Made by a program: the position numbers and the translations under genes
Shown: piece by piece, positions 1 to 8,168 of the stretch
Layout of the letters: each line of letters starts with the position of its first letter
Numbering within the stretch: position 1 is the first letter of the stretch
Notes under the pieces: model-generated
Database searches by the model: none
Seen by the model: the letters and a program-made list of their open reading frames with translations, nothing else
Told to the model about the DNA's origin: nothing
Assembly (NCBI RefSeq): GCF_023554255.2
Contig: NZ_JAMJWD020000001.1
Location: 836,755 to 900,754, forward strand
Direction: 5' to 3'
Source of the DNA: Phyllobacterium sp. 21LDTY02-6
GTDB taxonomy: Bacteria; Pseudomonadota; Alphaproteobacteria; Rhizobiales; Rhizobiaceae
DNA length: 64,000 nucleotides

Positions 1-1
1 G

Positions 2-157
2 GCGCCAGGCTCTGACGGCGATCTGAAACCGGTCATCAAGTCGATCGCGCAGCAGGAGGCAAGCTCTGTCTCTACCGCCCAGATCGACCAGTATAATCGC
101 CATGTGCTGCCTGAGCGTGTCAATCAGATCAATGAAGACCCACGGGCGAGGGGATAA
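2..157 (+). CDS. C-terminal end of an upstream phage tail gene (partial)
   Basis: An open frame enters from the left edge and stops with TAA three bases before the next start codon. Only 51 residues are visible; they are rich in Gln, Ser and Asp with no recognisable domain. Its place directly before the tail-tip genes matches where siphophages and gene transfer agents carry the tape-measure protein, so the end of a tape-measure or similar tail protein is the best guess. That is inferred from gene order only. Confidence 0.5.
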   Translation, partial: APGSDGDLKPVIKSIAQQEASSVSTAQIDQYNRHVLPERVNQINEDPRARG

Positions 158-159
158 CG

Positions 160-816
160 ATGGCACTGACCTATCCCCTATCGCTGGCGCAGTTCGCCGA
201 GAAACTCAACATTGCATCGGTGATCTGGCAGCTGAAGGAACAACAACAGCTCACCGGCCTTGGATCGGGGGAAATCCTTGCCGCCAACATGGCACCTCCA
301 CGTGTCGAAGCGCAGGTCGATATCAACCCGATGTATCATGAGGACGCCGCCGAGGTTCAAGCGCTTATCGAGGCACTGGACGGTGCTCTTGGTACGTTCT
401 ACCTGCACAGCCCGCAGAAGGCTTATCCTCGCATGGACCCGACAGGATCAATCCTCGGGGCATCAAGCGTGACCATCGACAGTTTGGTGTCGAACAATAA
501 GGAAATGCGTCTGGCGGGGCTTCCGGCCGGCTACGTTCTCTCCGGCGGCGATCTCCTGTCATTCAATTATGGCACGAACCCTGTCCGGCGGGCGCTCCAT
601 CGCATCGTCCTGCCTGTCACCGCCTCCGGTACGGGTGTGACGCCACTCTTTGAGGTTCGGCCCTATATCCGGCCAGGTGCCGCAACTGGACTTGCCGTCA
701 CGCTGATAAAGGCCGCGGCAAAAGTGAAGATGATACCGGACAGTTTCAATCCAGGCACGAATGACAGCGACGGGATAACCCGCGGCATGTCGTTCCAGGT
801 GCGGCAAACTCTTTAA
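160..816 (+). CDS. Phage tail-tip protein (distal-tail / DUF2460-position protein)
   Basis: This 218-aa protein starts two bases after the previous stop. It has no signal peptide or membrane segment and a mixed beta-rich composition typical of tail-tip proteins. It is the first gene of a four-gene run whose order (this protein, a hub-like protein, a small Cys peptidase-like protein, a giant tip protein) is the one seen in siphophage tail tips and rhizobial prophages and in the gene transfer agent (gp12-gp15). A distal-tail role is inferred from that position; I do not recognise a named domain with certainty. Confidence 0.6.
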   Translation: MALTYPLSLAQFAEKLNIASVIWQLKEQQQLTGLGSGEILAANMAPPRVEAQVDINPMYHEDAAEVQALIEALDGALGTFYLHSPQKAYPRMDPTGSILGASSVTIDSLVSNNKEMRLAGLPAGYVLSGGDLLSFNYGTNPVRRALHRIVLPVTASGTGVTPLFEVRPYIRPGAATGLAVTLIKAAAKVKMIPDSFNPGTNDSDGITRGMSFQVRQTL

Positions 817-824
817 GGTCGATC

Positions 825-1457
825 ATGCGTGATAATGATCCTGCTGTATCGGCCCACCTGCAGAGCCGCCAGGGTGTAAACCCGCGTTCCCTCGTTTGGA
901 TCACGGCAAAGAATAGATCATCCGGTGTCGCCGAGAGCCTCGGCTTCTGGAATGGCGACGACACCGTGGAGGTGACAGTTATCAGCGGCACGACAGGCTT
1001 TCCGGTGACGAGGACGTATCACGGCTGGGGCGCGCTGCTATCAATCGACCCCGTGCCTCTCGTCTCCGACCTTTCCATTCGGACAATCCAGATCGGCTTG
1101 AGCCCGATTTCCGAAGAGGTGCGCCTTGCCATCCGTCAGTACGATGCGCGCCTCGCGCCGATCGAGGTCCACCGCGGCTTTCTCGGGCCCGATAATCAGA
1201 TACTGATCGCTAATCCCCGGCCGCGCTTCGTCGGTTGGGTCAATGGCGCGCCGATCGATACACCTGCCGCGAAAGGAGAGGGCAAGGTTGCCCTTTCCGT
1301 CGTCTCCCACACGCGCGCACTGACCAAGATCAATCCGGCCAAGAGATCCGACGAGACGCAGAAGCTTCGGGGAAACGACCGCTTCCGCAAATATTCGGAT
1401 GTTGCCGGCCAGTGGACATTCTTCTGGGGCGAACACAACAAGGTCAATGGCAACTAG
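825..1457 (+). CDS. Phage tail hub-like protein (DUF2163 position)
   Basis: The 210-aa product starts at an ATG preceded by AAGG about 7 bases upstream. It is soluble, with alternating beta-strand and charged segments (for example around residues 95-150). In siphophage and GTA tail-tip clusters the gene between the distal-tail gene and the NlpC/P60-like gene encodes the DUF2163-type hub or L-like protein. The sequence is compatible with this, but the assignment rests mainly on gene order. It lies nine bases after the previous gene and was probably transcribed with it. Confidence 0.55.
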   Translation: MRDNDPAVSAHLQSRQGVNPRSLVWITAKNRSSGVAESLGFWNGDDTVEVTVISGTTGFPVTRTYHGWGALLSIDPVPLVSDLSIRTIQIGLSPISEEVRLAIRQYDARLAPIEVHRGFLGPDNQILIANPRPRFVGWVNGAPIDTPAAKGEGKVALSVVSHTRALTKINPAKRSDETQKLRGNDRFRKYSDVAGQWTFFWGEHNKVNGN

Positions 1458-1466
1458 GAGCGCCGT

Positions 1467-1886
1467 ATGCCCGAGCGTTATTCATTCTGGCGGCCCGCCT
1501 TGGCCGAATACATCGACGCTTCGATGCAGAAGCCGTTCCAGTGGTCGGAGCACGATTGCGCTCTCTTCGCAGCGGGTGCCGTCGAGGCAATGACTGGCGA
1601 GGATTTCGCCGCGCCGTATCGTGGTAAATACAAGTCGCTCAAGGGCGGGCTCGGACTGCTCAAGCGTAAGGGCTTCGCCAACCATGCCGAGCTTGCAGCA
1701 TCACTGCTCGAGGAAATCCCTATCTCTCTCGCCTCTGTCGGCGATATTGCCGCCGTGAAGGTATCAACGGGCGGCTTCTATGCGCTCGGCGTCGTCAATG
1801 GCCCGCGTATCTATCTTTGCCGTCCTGACAGCCTTGGGCTTGGGACGGCTGACCTCTTGACCGCCGAAAGGGCCTTCAGGGTCTAG
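1467..1886 (+). CDS. DUF6950 / NlpC-P60-like tail peptidase
   Basis: This 139-aa protein has an AGGAG ribosome-binding site 6 bases before its ATG. Near residue 30 it carries a WSEHDCALF stretch, the usual setting of the catalytic Cys in small NlpC/P60-related phage proteins, and later a GDIAAVK...ALGVVNG stretch resembling the part of the fold that precedes the His. In tail-tip clusters the protein at this position cleaves peptidoglycan or matures the tail during DNA entry. The fold is inferred from these motifs and from position between the hub gene and the giant tip gene. Confidence 0.65.
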   Translation: MPERYSFWRPALAEYIDASMQKPFQWSEHDCALFAAGAVEAMTGEDFAAPYRGKYKSLKGGLGLLKRKGFANHAELAASLLEEIPISLASVGDIAAVKVSTGGFYALGVVNGPRIYLCRPDSLGLGTADLLTAERAFRV

Positions 1887-1887
1887 C

Positions 1888-4800
1888 ATGAAGATTTTCC
1901 GCATCCTTTGGCTCGCAGCATGGTTCATGCTGGCGGCGATGACCGCTGCCTACGCCGATCCCATTACGGGATTGGTGAGCCTGCTGGTATCGTCCATCGG
2001 CAGTCTCGGTACACTCGGTCAGTTGATTGTCGGCGCGGCGCTCAGTGTCGGTTCGACCCTGCTTCAGCGCGCAATGACGCCGAAGAACAAGCAGGCAGTG
2101 CCGGGCATCCAAGGGCAGATACAGGTCGGTGGCGACAATCCGCTGTCCTTTATCTTCGGAACCTACGCGACGGCCGGCCAGCTTGAGTATGTCAACACGG
2201 CGGGCAATTCGGGGAAGACCCCCAATGCGTATCTGACGCAGGTTGTCACGCTGTCCGACTTGCCGGTAACCGCGATCCTTCCAAAGGTATGGATCAACGG
2301 CGAACGCTGCACCATCGACGATATTCTGGACCCTGGCGGCAGGGGCAACCAGGTTGCCGAGTATCGAACGGGTCCGAACAGCAACTACCTTTTTATGAAA
2401 AGGCACCTCGGCGACCAAACCGCCGCTGATCCTTTCCTGCTGTCGCAGTTCGGCGGTGACGCCGATCGGCCTTGGACGTCCGACATGATCGGGCGCGGGC
2501 TGGCCTATGCTGTCGTCACTGCGCAGGTCAATCGCGAACTTTTCACTGGACCACCCCAATGCCGTTTTGAAGTGCAGGGCATCAGACTCTACGATCCGCG
2601 CTTTGACAGCACCGTCGGGGGCTCCGGTTCGCAGCGCTATGCGGATCCCGCCACGTGGCAGTTCTCGGACAATCCCGCTGTCGTGATTTACAACATTCTT
2701 CGCGGCATCTGGTACGGCACACAGTGGGTATATGGCTTACAGGACCTGCCGGCGACGCGCTTGCCGTTGTCGAACTGGTTCGCGGCAATGAACGAGTGCG
2801 ACCGGATCGTCGGCGGTGCGAAGCAGTTTCGTTGCGGCGGTGAAATCCGCACCAATCAGGAGCCGGCTGAGGTCATTAACGAACTGCTGAAGGCCTGCAA
2901 CGGCCGCATGGCGGAGATTGGCGGTATCTACAAAATCCGCGTCGGTGCGCCCACGCTGCCGGTCTACGCCTATACGGACGAGACGATATCCGTCACCGAT
3001 CCGCGCAGCTTCGATCCATTCCCCGGCTTGGAAGCAACGCATAACGGCGTCCAGTATTCCTACCCGGAGCCGGAAGCCGCTTGGGAGATGAAGGACGCGC
3101 CGGTCAGGCTGCGATCTGACCTCGAGGCGCTCGACGACGGGCGCCGCCTGGTTGCCGACGTCAAGTTCAACTATGTGCCGTTTGCTGTTCAGTCCCAGCA
3201 GCTCGCCAAAGCGCTGATCGAAACGAACCGCAAGTTCCGCAAGCATAAGGCCGTCCTGCCGCCGGAAGCATACGATCTCGAGCCACTCGATGTGATTTCG
3301 TGGACGAGCGAGAGCGAGGGCTATTCCAACAAGCTCTTCGATATAGAAAGCATGGATGACCTCGACAACGTCAACCAGGGCGTGGCGATCCGTGAGGTCG
3401 ATCCAAGCGATTACGACTGGAACCCGGCAACCGATCCGCTTCCGTCGTCCGTAGGCTATCTCGGGCCTATCCGGCCGCCAGCTCAGCCGATGGTGGACTT
3501 CTTCGCCGAACCGGCCGTGATCGAGGACAATGACGGCAACCCGCGCCGGCCGGCGATCAAGCTATCTTGGGATGGTGATCAACCGGACGTTATCGGCGTC
3601 GAATATGAGGTAAGGAACGGCGTTTCTCTCGAAACCCAGTATTCGAGCCGCATGGATCAGCCAAGCATCGGCGCGATCCTGATCAGCCAAGGCCTGTTGC
3701 CTAACACACTCTATGGTGTTCGGGCCCGATATATCCCCGGCAGTTCTAGGCAGACGTTGTGGTCGGGCTGGTTGCTCGTTATCACACCAGATATCCGCCT
3801 CGGGGCCGAGGACATCTATCTGCCGGGAATGGTTGATGACGTCATAGCGAGCATGGCTGGTCATCTCGAATGGCTTGCCGAGGGCGTTCACTATGCTCGG
3901 GACGAACTGGACCGCTTGAATAGCCTTGCCGCCGACGCTGCCGCTCAATCTGATCGCGATACATTCGAACTGAAGACCGAAGTAGGAAGTTCCATTGCCG
4001 AATATCGGCGTGAAATCCTCGTCGTGGCGACGGCCACAGAGGCATCTGCAATTCGGATCGAGGAACTGACGGCGCGGATCGATGACCCTGAAACGGGGCT
4101 TCAAGCTACTGCGAGCGCTGTTAGCACCCTTTCCGTCACGGTTAGCACGATTGGCGATGAAGTCACCGCCATAGGAAACTCAGTAGATTCGCTCACAGTG
4201 AGCGTCGGCAACGTCACGGCATCTGGCTTGGCTCGCACGACGGTGGAGGCAACGCAGGCCGGCGCACTCGCAACGATCGGGTGGAGTGTCGCCGCGTCGG
4301 CTGGCGGACCGGCCTCTCAGGCCGCTCTGATCATGAGCGCTCGGACCGATGGCCTAAGTGAAATCGGGATGATCGCAGACCGGATTTACATGATGTCTGG
4401 CGGTGCCAAGCGGCGGCCATTCATCTTTCAGAGCGGCACGCTTTATCTCGATGACGTCAGGGTCAACACGCTATCGGCCCTGTCGGCGGTGCTGGGCAAC
4501 GTGGATATCAGCAATGCCATAATCGGCAATCTCATCGTTGGTACGTCGAATCTTGCTTTCGGCGCTGTGACCGAAATGGTGACGATGGCGGGTACCTTCA
4601 CCGGAGCGAGTTCGAGTTACGACCAAGTCGTGCCGACGCCATTAGCCAATGCAACCATGATTCAGTTGGATTGGTCGGGAACCTTTACGGGTGACGGGAT
4701 AACCGGCCGGTTTCGAATGGTGAACGCGACGACTGGTGCAATCCTTTTCGAAGAATCCCACACTCCCGGCTCATCGACTGTCTATGGAGGACGGCAATTC

Positions 4801-4902
4801 TTCTTTGGGTTGAACACAGCCGGAAACACCACGTTCAGATTCCAAGGAACCAATGTGATCGGTGGATCAGCGACAGCCCGAATACTTGTTTGGAAACGAT
4901 AA
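1888..4902 (+). CDS. Large phage tail tip / host-specificity protein (J-like)
   Basis: This 1004-aa protein is by far the largest of the tail module. Its first ~65 residues hold two hydrophobic segments (residues about 5-23 and 29-58), common in rhizobial versions of this protein. A baseplate/hub-like body follows, with a fibronectin-like stretch around residues 530-640. After that comes a helical region (about 650-760) and a beta-rich C-terminus that probably projects from the tail. By position and size it corresponds to lambda J or the GTA megatron, which contact the host surface. Its start codon lies one base after the previous stop. Confidence 0.75.
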   Translation: MKIFRILWLAAWFMLAAMTAAYADPITGLVSLLVSSIGSLGTLGQLIVGAALSVGSTLLQRAMTPKNKQAVPGIQGQIQVGGDNPLSFIFGTYATAGQLEYVNTAGNSGKTPNAYLTQVVTLSDLPVTAILPKVWINGERCTIDDILDPGGRGNQVAEYRTGPNSNYLFMKRHLGDQTAADPFLLSQFGGDADRPWTSDMIGRGLAYAVVTAQVNRELFTGPPQCRFEVQGIRLYDPRFDSTVGGSGSQRYADPATWQFSDNPAVVIYNILRGIWYGTQWVYGLQDLPATRLPLSNWFAAMNECDRIVGGAKQFRCGGEIRTNQEPAEVINELLKACNGRMAEIGGIYKIRVGAPTLPVYAYTDETISVTDPRSFDPFPGLEATHNGVQYSYPEPEAAWEMKDAPVRLRSDLEALDDGRRLVADVKFNYVPFAVQSQQLAKALIETNRKFRKHKAVLPPEAYDLEPLDVISWTSESEGYSNKLFDIESMDDLDNVNQGVAIREVDPSDYDWNPATDPLPSSVGYLGPIRPPAQPMVDFFAEPAVIEDNDGNPRRPAIKLSWDGDQPDVIGVEYEVRNGVSLETQYSSRMDQPSIGAILISQGLLPNTLYGVRARYIPGSSRQTLWSGWLLVITPDIRLGAEDIYLPGMVDDVIASMAGHLEWLAEGVHYARDELDRLNSLAADAAAQSDRDTFELKTEVGSSIAEYRREILVVATATEASAIRIEELTARIDDPETGLQATASAVSTLSVTVSTIGDEVTAIGNSVDSLTVSVGNVTASGLARTTVEATQAGALATIGWSVAASAGGPASQAALIMSARTDGLSEIGMIADRIYMMSGGAKRRPFIFQSGTLYLDDVRVNTLSALSAVLGNVDISNAIIGNLIVGTSNLAFGAVTEMVTMAGTFTGASSSYDQVVPTPLANATMIQLDWSGTFTGDGITGRFRMVNATTGAILFEESHTPGSSTVYGGRQFFFGLNTAGNTTFRFQGTNVIGGSATARILVWKR

Positions 4903-4940
4903 ATCCAAGGTCGACTAGAAGCAAACTCCAAAGGAAAACC

Positions 4941-5156
4941 ATGTCTGAGAACCGTGTGCAGATCGCGCCTATGGCCGCGGTCAACGAACAACGTGCGCTT
5001 ATCCAGCACTACGAGAACCGCAATCTACTTCTCGCCAATGAGCTGCAAACACTGCGCGACCAAAACGAGCAGTTGCAGGCTCAGTTGAAAGAGGCCGGTG
5101 AAAAGATCGCTGAGCTTTCGGGCGAAGAGCCCGAGACGACCGAGGAGAGCAACTGA
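4941..5156 (+). CDS. Small coiled-coil phage protein
   Basis: This 71-aa protein is read from the ATG at 4941, which follows AAGGA by 5 bases; an upstream in-frame ATG inside the previous gene's end has no such site. Residues about 20-58 form a heptad-rich helix (LANELQTLRDQNEQLQAQLK) followed by an acidic tail. The stop overlaps the next start by one base (TGATG), so it is translationally coupled to the tail fibre. The function is unknown; a fibre-assembly or trimerisation role is speculative. Confidence 0.7.
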   Translation: MSENRVQIAPMAAVNEQRALIQHYENRNLLLANELQTLRDQNEQLQAQLKEAGEKIAELSGEEPETTEESN

Positions 5157-6166
5157 TGGCAATCAAGCCTGACTATGATGCCGGAACCGTCAGCGTGGCC
5201 GCCAATGGAACGGTTGTCACGGGAACCGGCACGCTATGGGCAATAGCCACTATAGGGCCCGGCGACACATTCAAGGTGAAGAACCTTGATGCGGTGATTG
5301 CATCCGTCGATAGCAACACGCAGATCACCCTGATTGAGCCTTGGACAGGCGGTGCCCTAACCGACAGCGCCTATCGCATTCGGTTCCAATCTGACGGTTC
5401 GCGCTTCACGGCGGTTTATGCGCAGATGCGAGAGTTCTTCTCCGGTGGTTCCGTGGCAGCGTTGCAGGCACTAACTGGTGCTGCGGACAAGTTGATCTAT
5501 TTCACGGGCGCCGGCACGATGGCGCTTGCTGATTTTGGTGCAAATGCCCGTTCAGTTCTGGCAAACGCCAAGGCTTGGCTTGCTTCTTTCGCCGGCCTTA
5601 CCATGGCGGCGGATCAGTTGCCCTATGGGACCGGCGCGAATACCATGGCCTTGACGCCGATAACGGCGCAAGCCCGCTCGTTTCTTGCAGCGACGAGCGT
5701 TACCGATCAACAATGGGCGCTCGGTATATCGGAATTCATTCGGACATTGCTTGATGATCCTAACGCGAGTGCCGCCCAAACGACCCTCGGCATATCCGCC
5801 TTTGCAAAAACACTACTCGATGACGCCAACGCGGCGGCGGCCTTCGCGACACTCGGCGGAAGTTCCGGTCCCGGATGGGTGCGCTTGCCCGGTGGTCTAC
5901 TCGTTCAATGGGGAACAACCCTTCAGACCACAACAGCCGGTGGCGGTGTGGCGGTTGCTCTACCCACGGCTTACTCGTCAGCGTCTAGTTATAGCATCAT
6001 CATGCAACAGTGGCGAAACGGAAGCTTCACGCTTGTCCCGCAAATATACGAACAGGGATTTCCAACGGCGTCCGCATTCTACTTTTTGGTTAAACAGACG
6101 CATTTGCAAAACGAGGCATATGCAAATTCGACGGTTCAAGTGTCATGGGTGACGGTGGGAACATGA
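5156..6166 (+). CDS. Phage tail fibre protein
   Basis: This 336-aa protein has the layout of a tail fibre. The N-terminal beta domain contains VSVAANGTVVTGTGT and GDTFKV motifs found at the start of many fibres. A middle section holds imperfect repeats around residues 100-235 (units of the LLDDPNASAAQTTLGI type). The C-terminal domain opens with GWVRLPGGLLVQWG, the signature of the Gp53-like fibre C-terminus. The C-terminal domain is likely to bind the host receptor. It overlaps the coiled-coil gene upstream (1 base) and the next gene (4 bases). Confidence 0.82.
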   Translation: MAIKPDYDAGTVSVAANGTVVTGTGTLWAIATIGPGDTFKVKNLDAVIASVDSNTQITLIEPWTGGALTDSAYRIRFQSDGSRFTAVYAQMREFFSGGSVAALQALTGAADKLIYFTGAGTMALADFGANARSVLANAKAWLASFAGLTMAADQLPYGTGANTMALTPITAQARSFLAATSVTDQQWALGISEFIRTLLDDPNASAAQTTLGISAFAKTLLDDANAAAAFATLGGSSGPGWVRLPGGLLVQWGTTLQTTTAGGGVAVALPTAYSSASSYSIIMQQWRNGSFTLVPQIYEQGFPTASAFYFLVKQTHLQNEAYANSTVQVSWVTVGT

Positions 6167-6621
6167 AAAACGAGATTTACGCCAAGTTCAATGAAGACGG
6201 TTTTATCGCTGGTTTCTGGCAGAGCGCCGCTTATGCCCCGCCCGCCGATGGAGAGGACCGCAACCCGATCATTCCCGCCGATGCAATCAAGATCACCGAA
6301 GCGCAGTTCGACGAGCTTTTTAAGCATCCTCAAACGCGCAAGTGGCAAGACGGCAACGTCCTGCCATACGAGCCGCCTGCGCCCGAGGCGATAATTCCCG
6401 ATCGGGTTTCACGCCGGCAGTTCCGCTTGCAGCTCATCGATGCCGGGATACTCGATCAGGTCGAGGGCTGGATTGCCACACAGGACATTCGAATACAGGC
6501 CGCCTATGCCGATAGCGGCACCTTCGTCCGCACCGATGAAATGCTGCAGCAGGGGTTCTCTGCGCTTGGCTTTACCGAACTGCAGGTGGATGAATTCTTC
6601 GGGGCCGCGTCGGTGCTTTAA
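6163..6621 (+). CDS. Fibre-associated phage protein
   Basis: The start is placed at the ATG that overlaps the fibre stop (ATGA), giving 152 aa; an ATG 18 bases earlier lies inside the fibre gene. The N-terminal half resembles tail fibre assembly or accessory proteins (FNEDGFIAGFW, then ITEAQFDEL). The C-terminal part contains SRRQFRLQLIDAGILDQVE, a helical stretch frequent in phage fibre-side genes. A chaperone or small tail component role is inferred from tight coupling to the fibre gene. Confidence 0.6.
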   Translation: MKNEIYAKFNEDGFIAGFWQSAAYAPPADGEDRNPIIPADAIKITEAQFDELFKHPQTRKWQDGNVLPYEPPAPEAIIPDRVSRRQFRLQLIDAGILDQVEGWIATQDIRIQAAYADSGTFVRTDEMLQQGFSALGFTELQVDEFFGAASVL

Positions 6622-6626
6622 AAGGT

Positions 6627-6669
6627 GAGCCTCTGACATGGAGCTTCGCACGGCTTTTGTCAGAGGCTC
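6627..6669. repeat. Inverted repeat 1 between fibre and lysis modules
   Basis: GAGCCTCTGACA at 6627-6638 pairs perfectly with TGTCAGAGGCTC at 6658-6669, a 12-bp stem with a 19-base loop. It lies five bases after the stop of the fibre-associated gene. No T-run follows, so it is not a classic intrinsic terminator, though a role in transcript ending or stability is possible. Confidence 0.8.
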
Positions 6670-6737
6670 GTGCCGGGATTGGGACGTCCTCGGCCTGCTT
6701 AAACAGAAATGAGTGATGAAGGTTCCACGAGAACCAA

Positions 6738-6775
6738 AGAGCCTTCGGCGCGGAGCGGTTTGCGCCGAAGGCTCT
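6738..6775. repeat. Inverted repeat 2 between fibre and lysis modules
   Basis: AGAGCCTTCGGCGC at 6738-6751 pairs perfectly with GCGCCGAAGGCTCT at 6762-6775, a 14-bp GC-rich stem with a 10-base loop. It shares the AGAGCC/GGCTCT ends with the hairpin upstream. It is the strongest of three hairpins in this gap. Confidence 0.85.
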
Positions 6776-6833
6776 CGTCGCCAGCCGGAGTAGCGGTTAC
6801 GGCCCGCGAGTTTGAATTATAGGCGATATTGTC

Positions 6834-6872
6834 GGGCCTGACGAGCCTAAACGGGGGCTGCCCGTCAGGCCC
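6834..6872. repeat. Inverted repeat 3 between fibre and lysis modules
   Basis: GGGCCTGACG at 6834-6843 pairs with CGTCAGGCCC at 6863-6872, a 10-bp stem with a 19-base loop, ending 57 bases before the endolysin start. Together with the other two stems it fills most of the roughly 308-base gap, in which I see no gene. Confidence 0.8.
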
Positions 6873-6929
6873 CTAGCCGCTGACACTTGAGGCGGCACGA
6901 AATCTCATCATCAAATCGTAGGTATTCCC

Positions 6930-7775
6930 ATGAAAGCGAAGTTCTCTTCCGCTCTCGCGAACGTGCTCGTTCATGAGGGGGGCTATTCCAATCATCCCAA
7001 GGACCCGGGCGGGGCGACCATGTGGGGCGTGACGCAGCGTGTCTACGACAATTACCGCAAGTCGCAGGGCAAGAAGCCGCAGCCGGTCAAGAAGATCAAT
7101 GCGGCCGAGCGGGATGCGATATACCGCAATCTGTACTGGAACCCGATCAAGGGCGACAGGCTGCCGGCCGGGATCGACTACGCGGTGTTTGACGGTGCCG
7201 TGAACAGCGGTGTGTCTCAGTCGGTCAAATGGGTGCAGCGCGCCCTCGGCAATGCCTACAACGGCTCTATCGACGGGATCATGGGTGATCTGACCGTCAA
7301 GGCTGTTCTGGCCTATCCGGATCATGACGCGCTGATCGCTCGCATCCTCGATCGACGCTTGGCCTTCCTCAAGGCTCTTCGCACATGGAGTACGTTCGGC
7401 AGGGGTTGGAGCAATCGCGTTGCCCAGGTCAAGAAGATCGGGCAGGCGTGGGCGTCGGGTTCCGTTGGTCCCGAGCCCGTCTATGCGGTCAATATGGATG
7501 CCAAGGCGTATCTGGCGGATGCCAAGACCGCGCCCGGCAAAGGTCCGGCCGATGCAGCTCAGGGCGGCGGTGCCGTTTCGGCCGCACTCGCTCAGGCCAC
7601 AGACCAGCTTACGCCGCTCAGCAATATCGACTTTGTCGCCAAGGCCGTCGCTGTGCTCACGATTGCCGGCGTCGTCATCTTCCTTGGCGGTCTGGGTTAT
7701 CGCTACTGGTCGAAGCGGAAGGAAAGCGAGCTGCGTGACGCGCTCGATCTTCCGAGTAAGGCGGTGCCGGCATGA
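6930..7775 (+). CDS. GH108 N-acetylmuramidase endolysin with C-terminal membrane segment
   Basis: This 281-aa protein hydrolyses the peptidoglycan glycan backbone during lysis. The N-terminus has the glycoside hydrolase 108 signature VHEGGYSNHPKDPGGATMWG, with the likely catalytic Glu at residue 16. A peptidoglycan-binding type 3 region follows at about residues 90-170. An Ala/Gly-rich linker leads to one transmembrane helix (about 240-262) and a basic cytoplasmic tail. The C-terminal anchor is unusual for a plain endolysin and could tether the enzyme. Its stop overlaps the i-spanin start. Confidence 0.88.
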   Translation: MKAKFSSALANVLVHEGGYSNHPKDPGGATMWGVTQRVYDNYRKSQGKKPQPVKKINAAERDAIYRNLYWNPIKGDRLPAGIDYAVFDGAVNSGVSQSVKWVQRALGNAYNGSIDGIMGDLTVKAVLAYPDHDALIARILDRRLAFLKALRTWSTFGRGWSNRVAQVKKIGQAWASGSVGPEPVYAVNMDAKAYLADAKTAPGKGPADAAQGGGAVSAALAQATDQLTPLSNIDFVAKAVAVLTIAGVVIFLGGLGYRYWSKRKESELRDALDLPSKAVPA

Positions 7776-8062
7776 TGGCGCTGCTCGCACTCATTCCCAA
7801 TTGGGTCAAATTCGCCGCAGGGGCTGCGCTGGGAGCGTTTCTCATCGCGTCAGCATCTATTTACTACGGCAAGCATGAGGGCGCTCAGCAGGCCGCTGTG
7901 TCGGCGCTTGAAACCTCTGTCAAAGTCCTGCGCAAAAGGAAAGAAATCGATGGGACCGTATCTTCTTCTGATGCTGCCACTTTGTGCAGCAGTTTCGGGT
8001 TGTCAAGCGACGACCAAGCTGAGTGCGTGCGACGGGTTCTCGAAACTAACGCCGAACCTTGA
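7772..8062 (+). CDS. Inner-membrane spanin (Rz-like)
   Basis: This 96-aa protein starts at an ATG overlapping the endolysin stop (ATGATG, so a start three bases later is also possible). A single N-terminal transmembrane helix (about residues 10-30) is followed by a charged, helical periplasmic region. This is the layout of an i-spanin, which joins an outer-membrane lipoprotein to fuse the two membranes in the last step of lysis. The call is supported by the nested lipoprotein gene in another frame and by the position after an endolysin. Confidence 0.75.
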   Translation: MMALLALIPNWVKFAAGAALGAFLIASASIYYGKHEGAQQAAVSALETSVKVLRKRKEIDGTVSSSDAATLCSSFGLSSDDQAECVRRVLETNAEP

Positions 8063-8156
8063 AAGCTCAGTCTTCATACTCAAGAACGACCGGCCATTCG
8101 CCAATCAGGTCGCATCACATAACGGCTTTGGGGCGTCTCAGGGCTGCTGGAAATAA
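7950..8156 (+). CDS. Outer-membrane lipoprotein spanin (Rz1-like), nested in the i-spanin gene
   Basis: The start is the ATG at 7950, preceded by AAAGGAAAG about 6 bases upstream, giving 68 aa. A short signal peptide ends in the lipobox VSGC (Cys at residue 18), so the mature protein would be a small outer-membrane lipoprotein. Its first two-thirds are read in a different frame from the i-spanin gene and it extends 94 bases beyond it, the overlapping Rz/Rz1 arrangement. An upstream in-frame ATG at 7875 lacks a comparable site and would bury the signal peptide. Confidence 0.78.
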   Translation: MGPYLLLMLPLCAAVSGCQATTKLSACDGFSKLTPNLESSVFILKNDRPFANQVASHNGFGASQGCWK

Positions 8157-8168
8157 TCACATAAGGAA

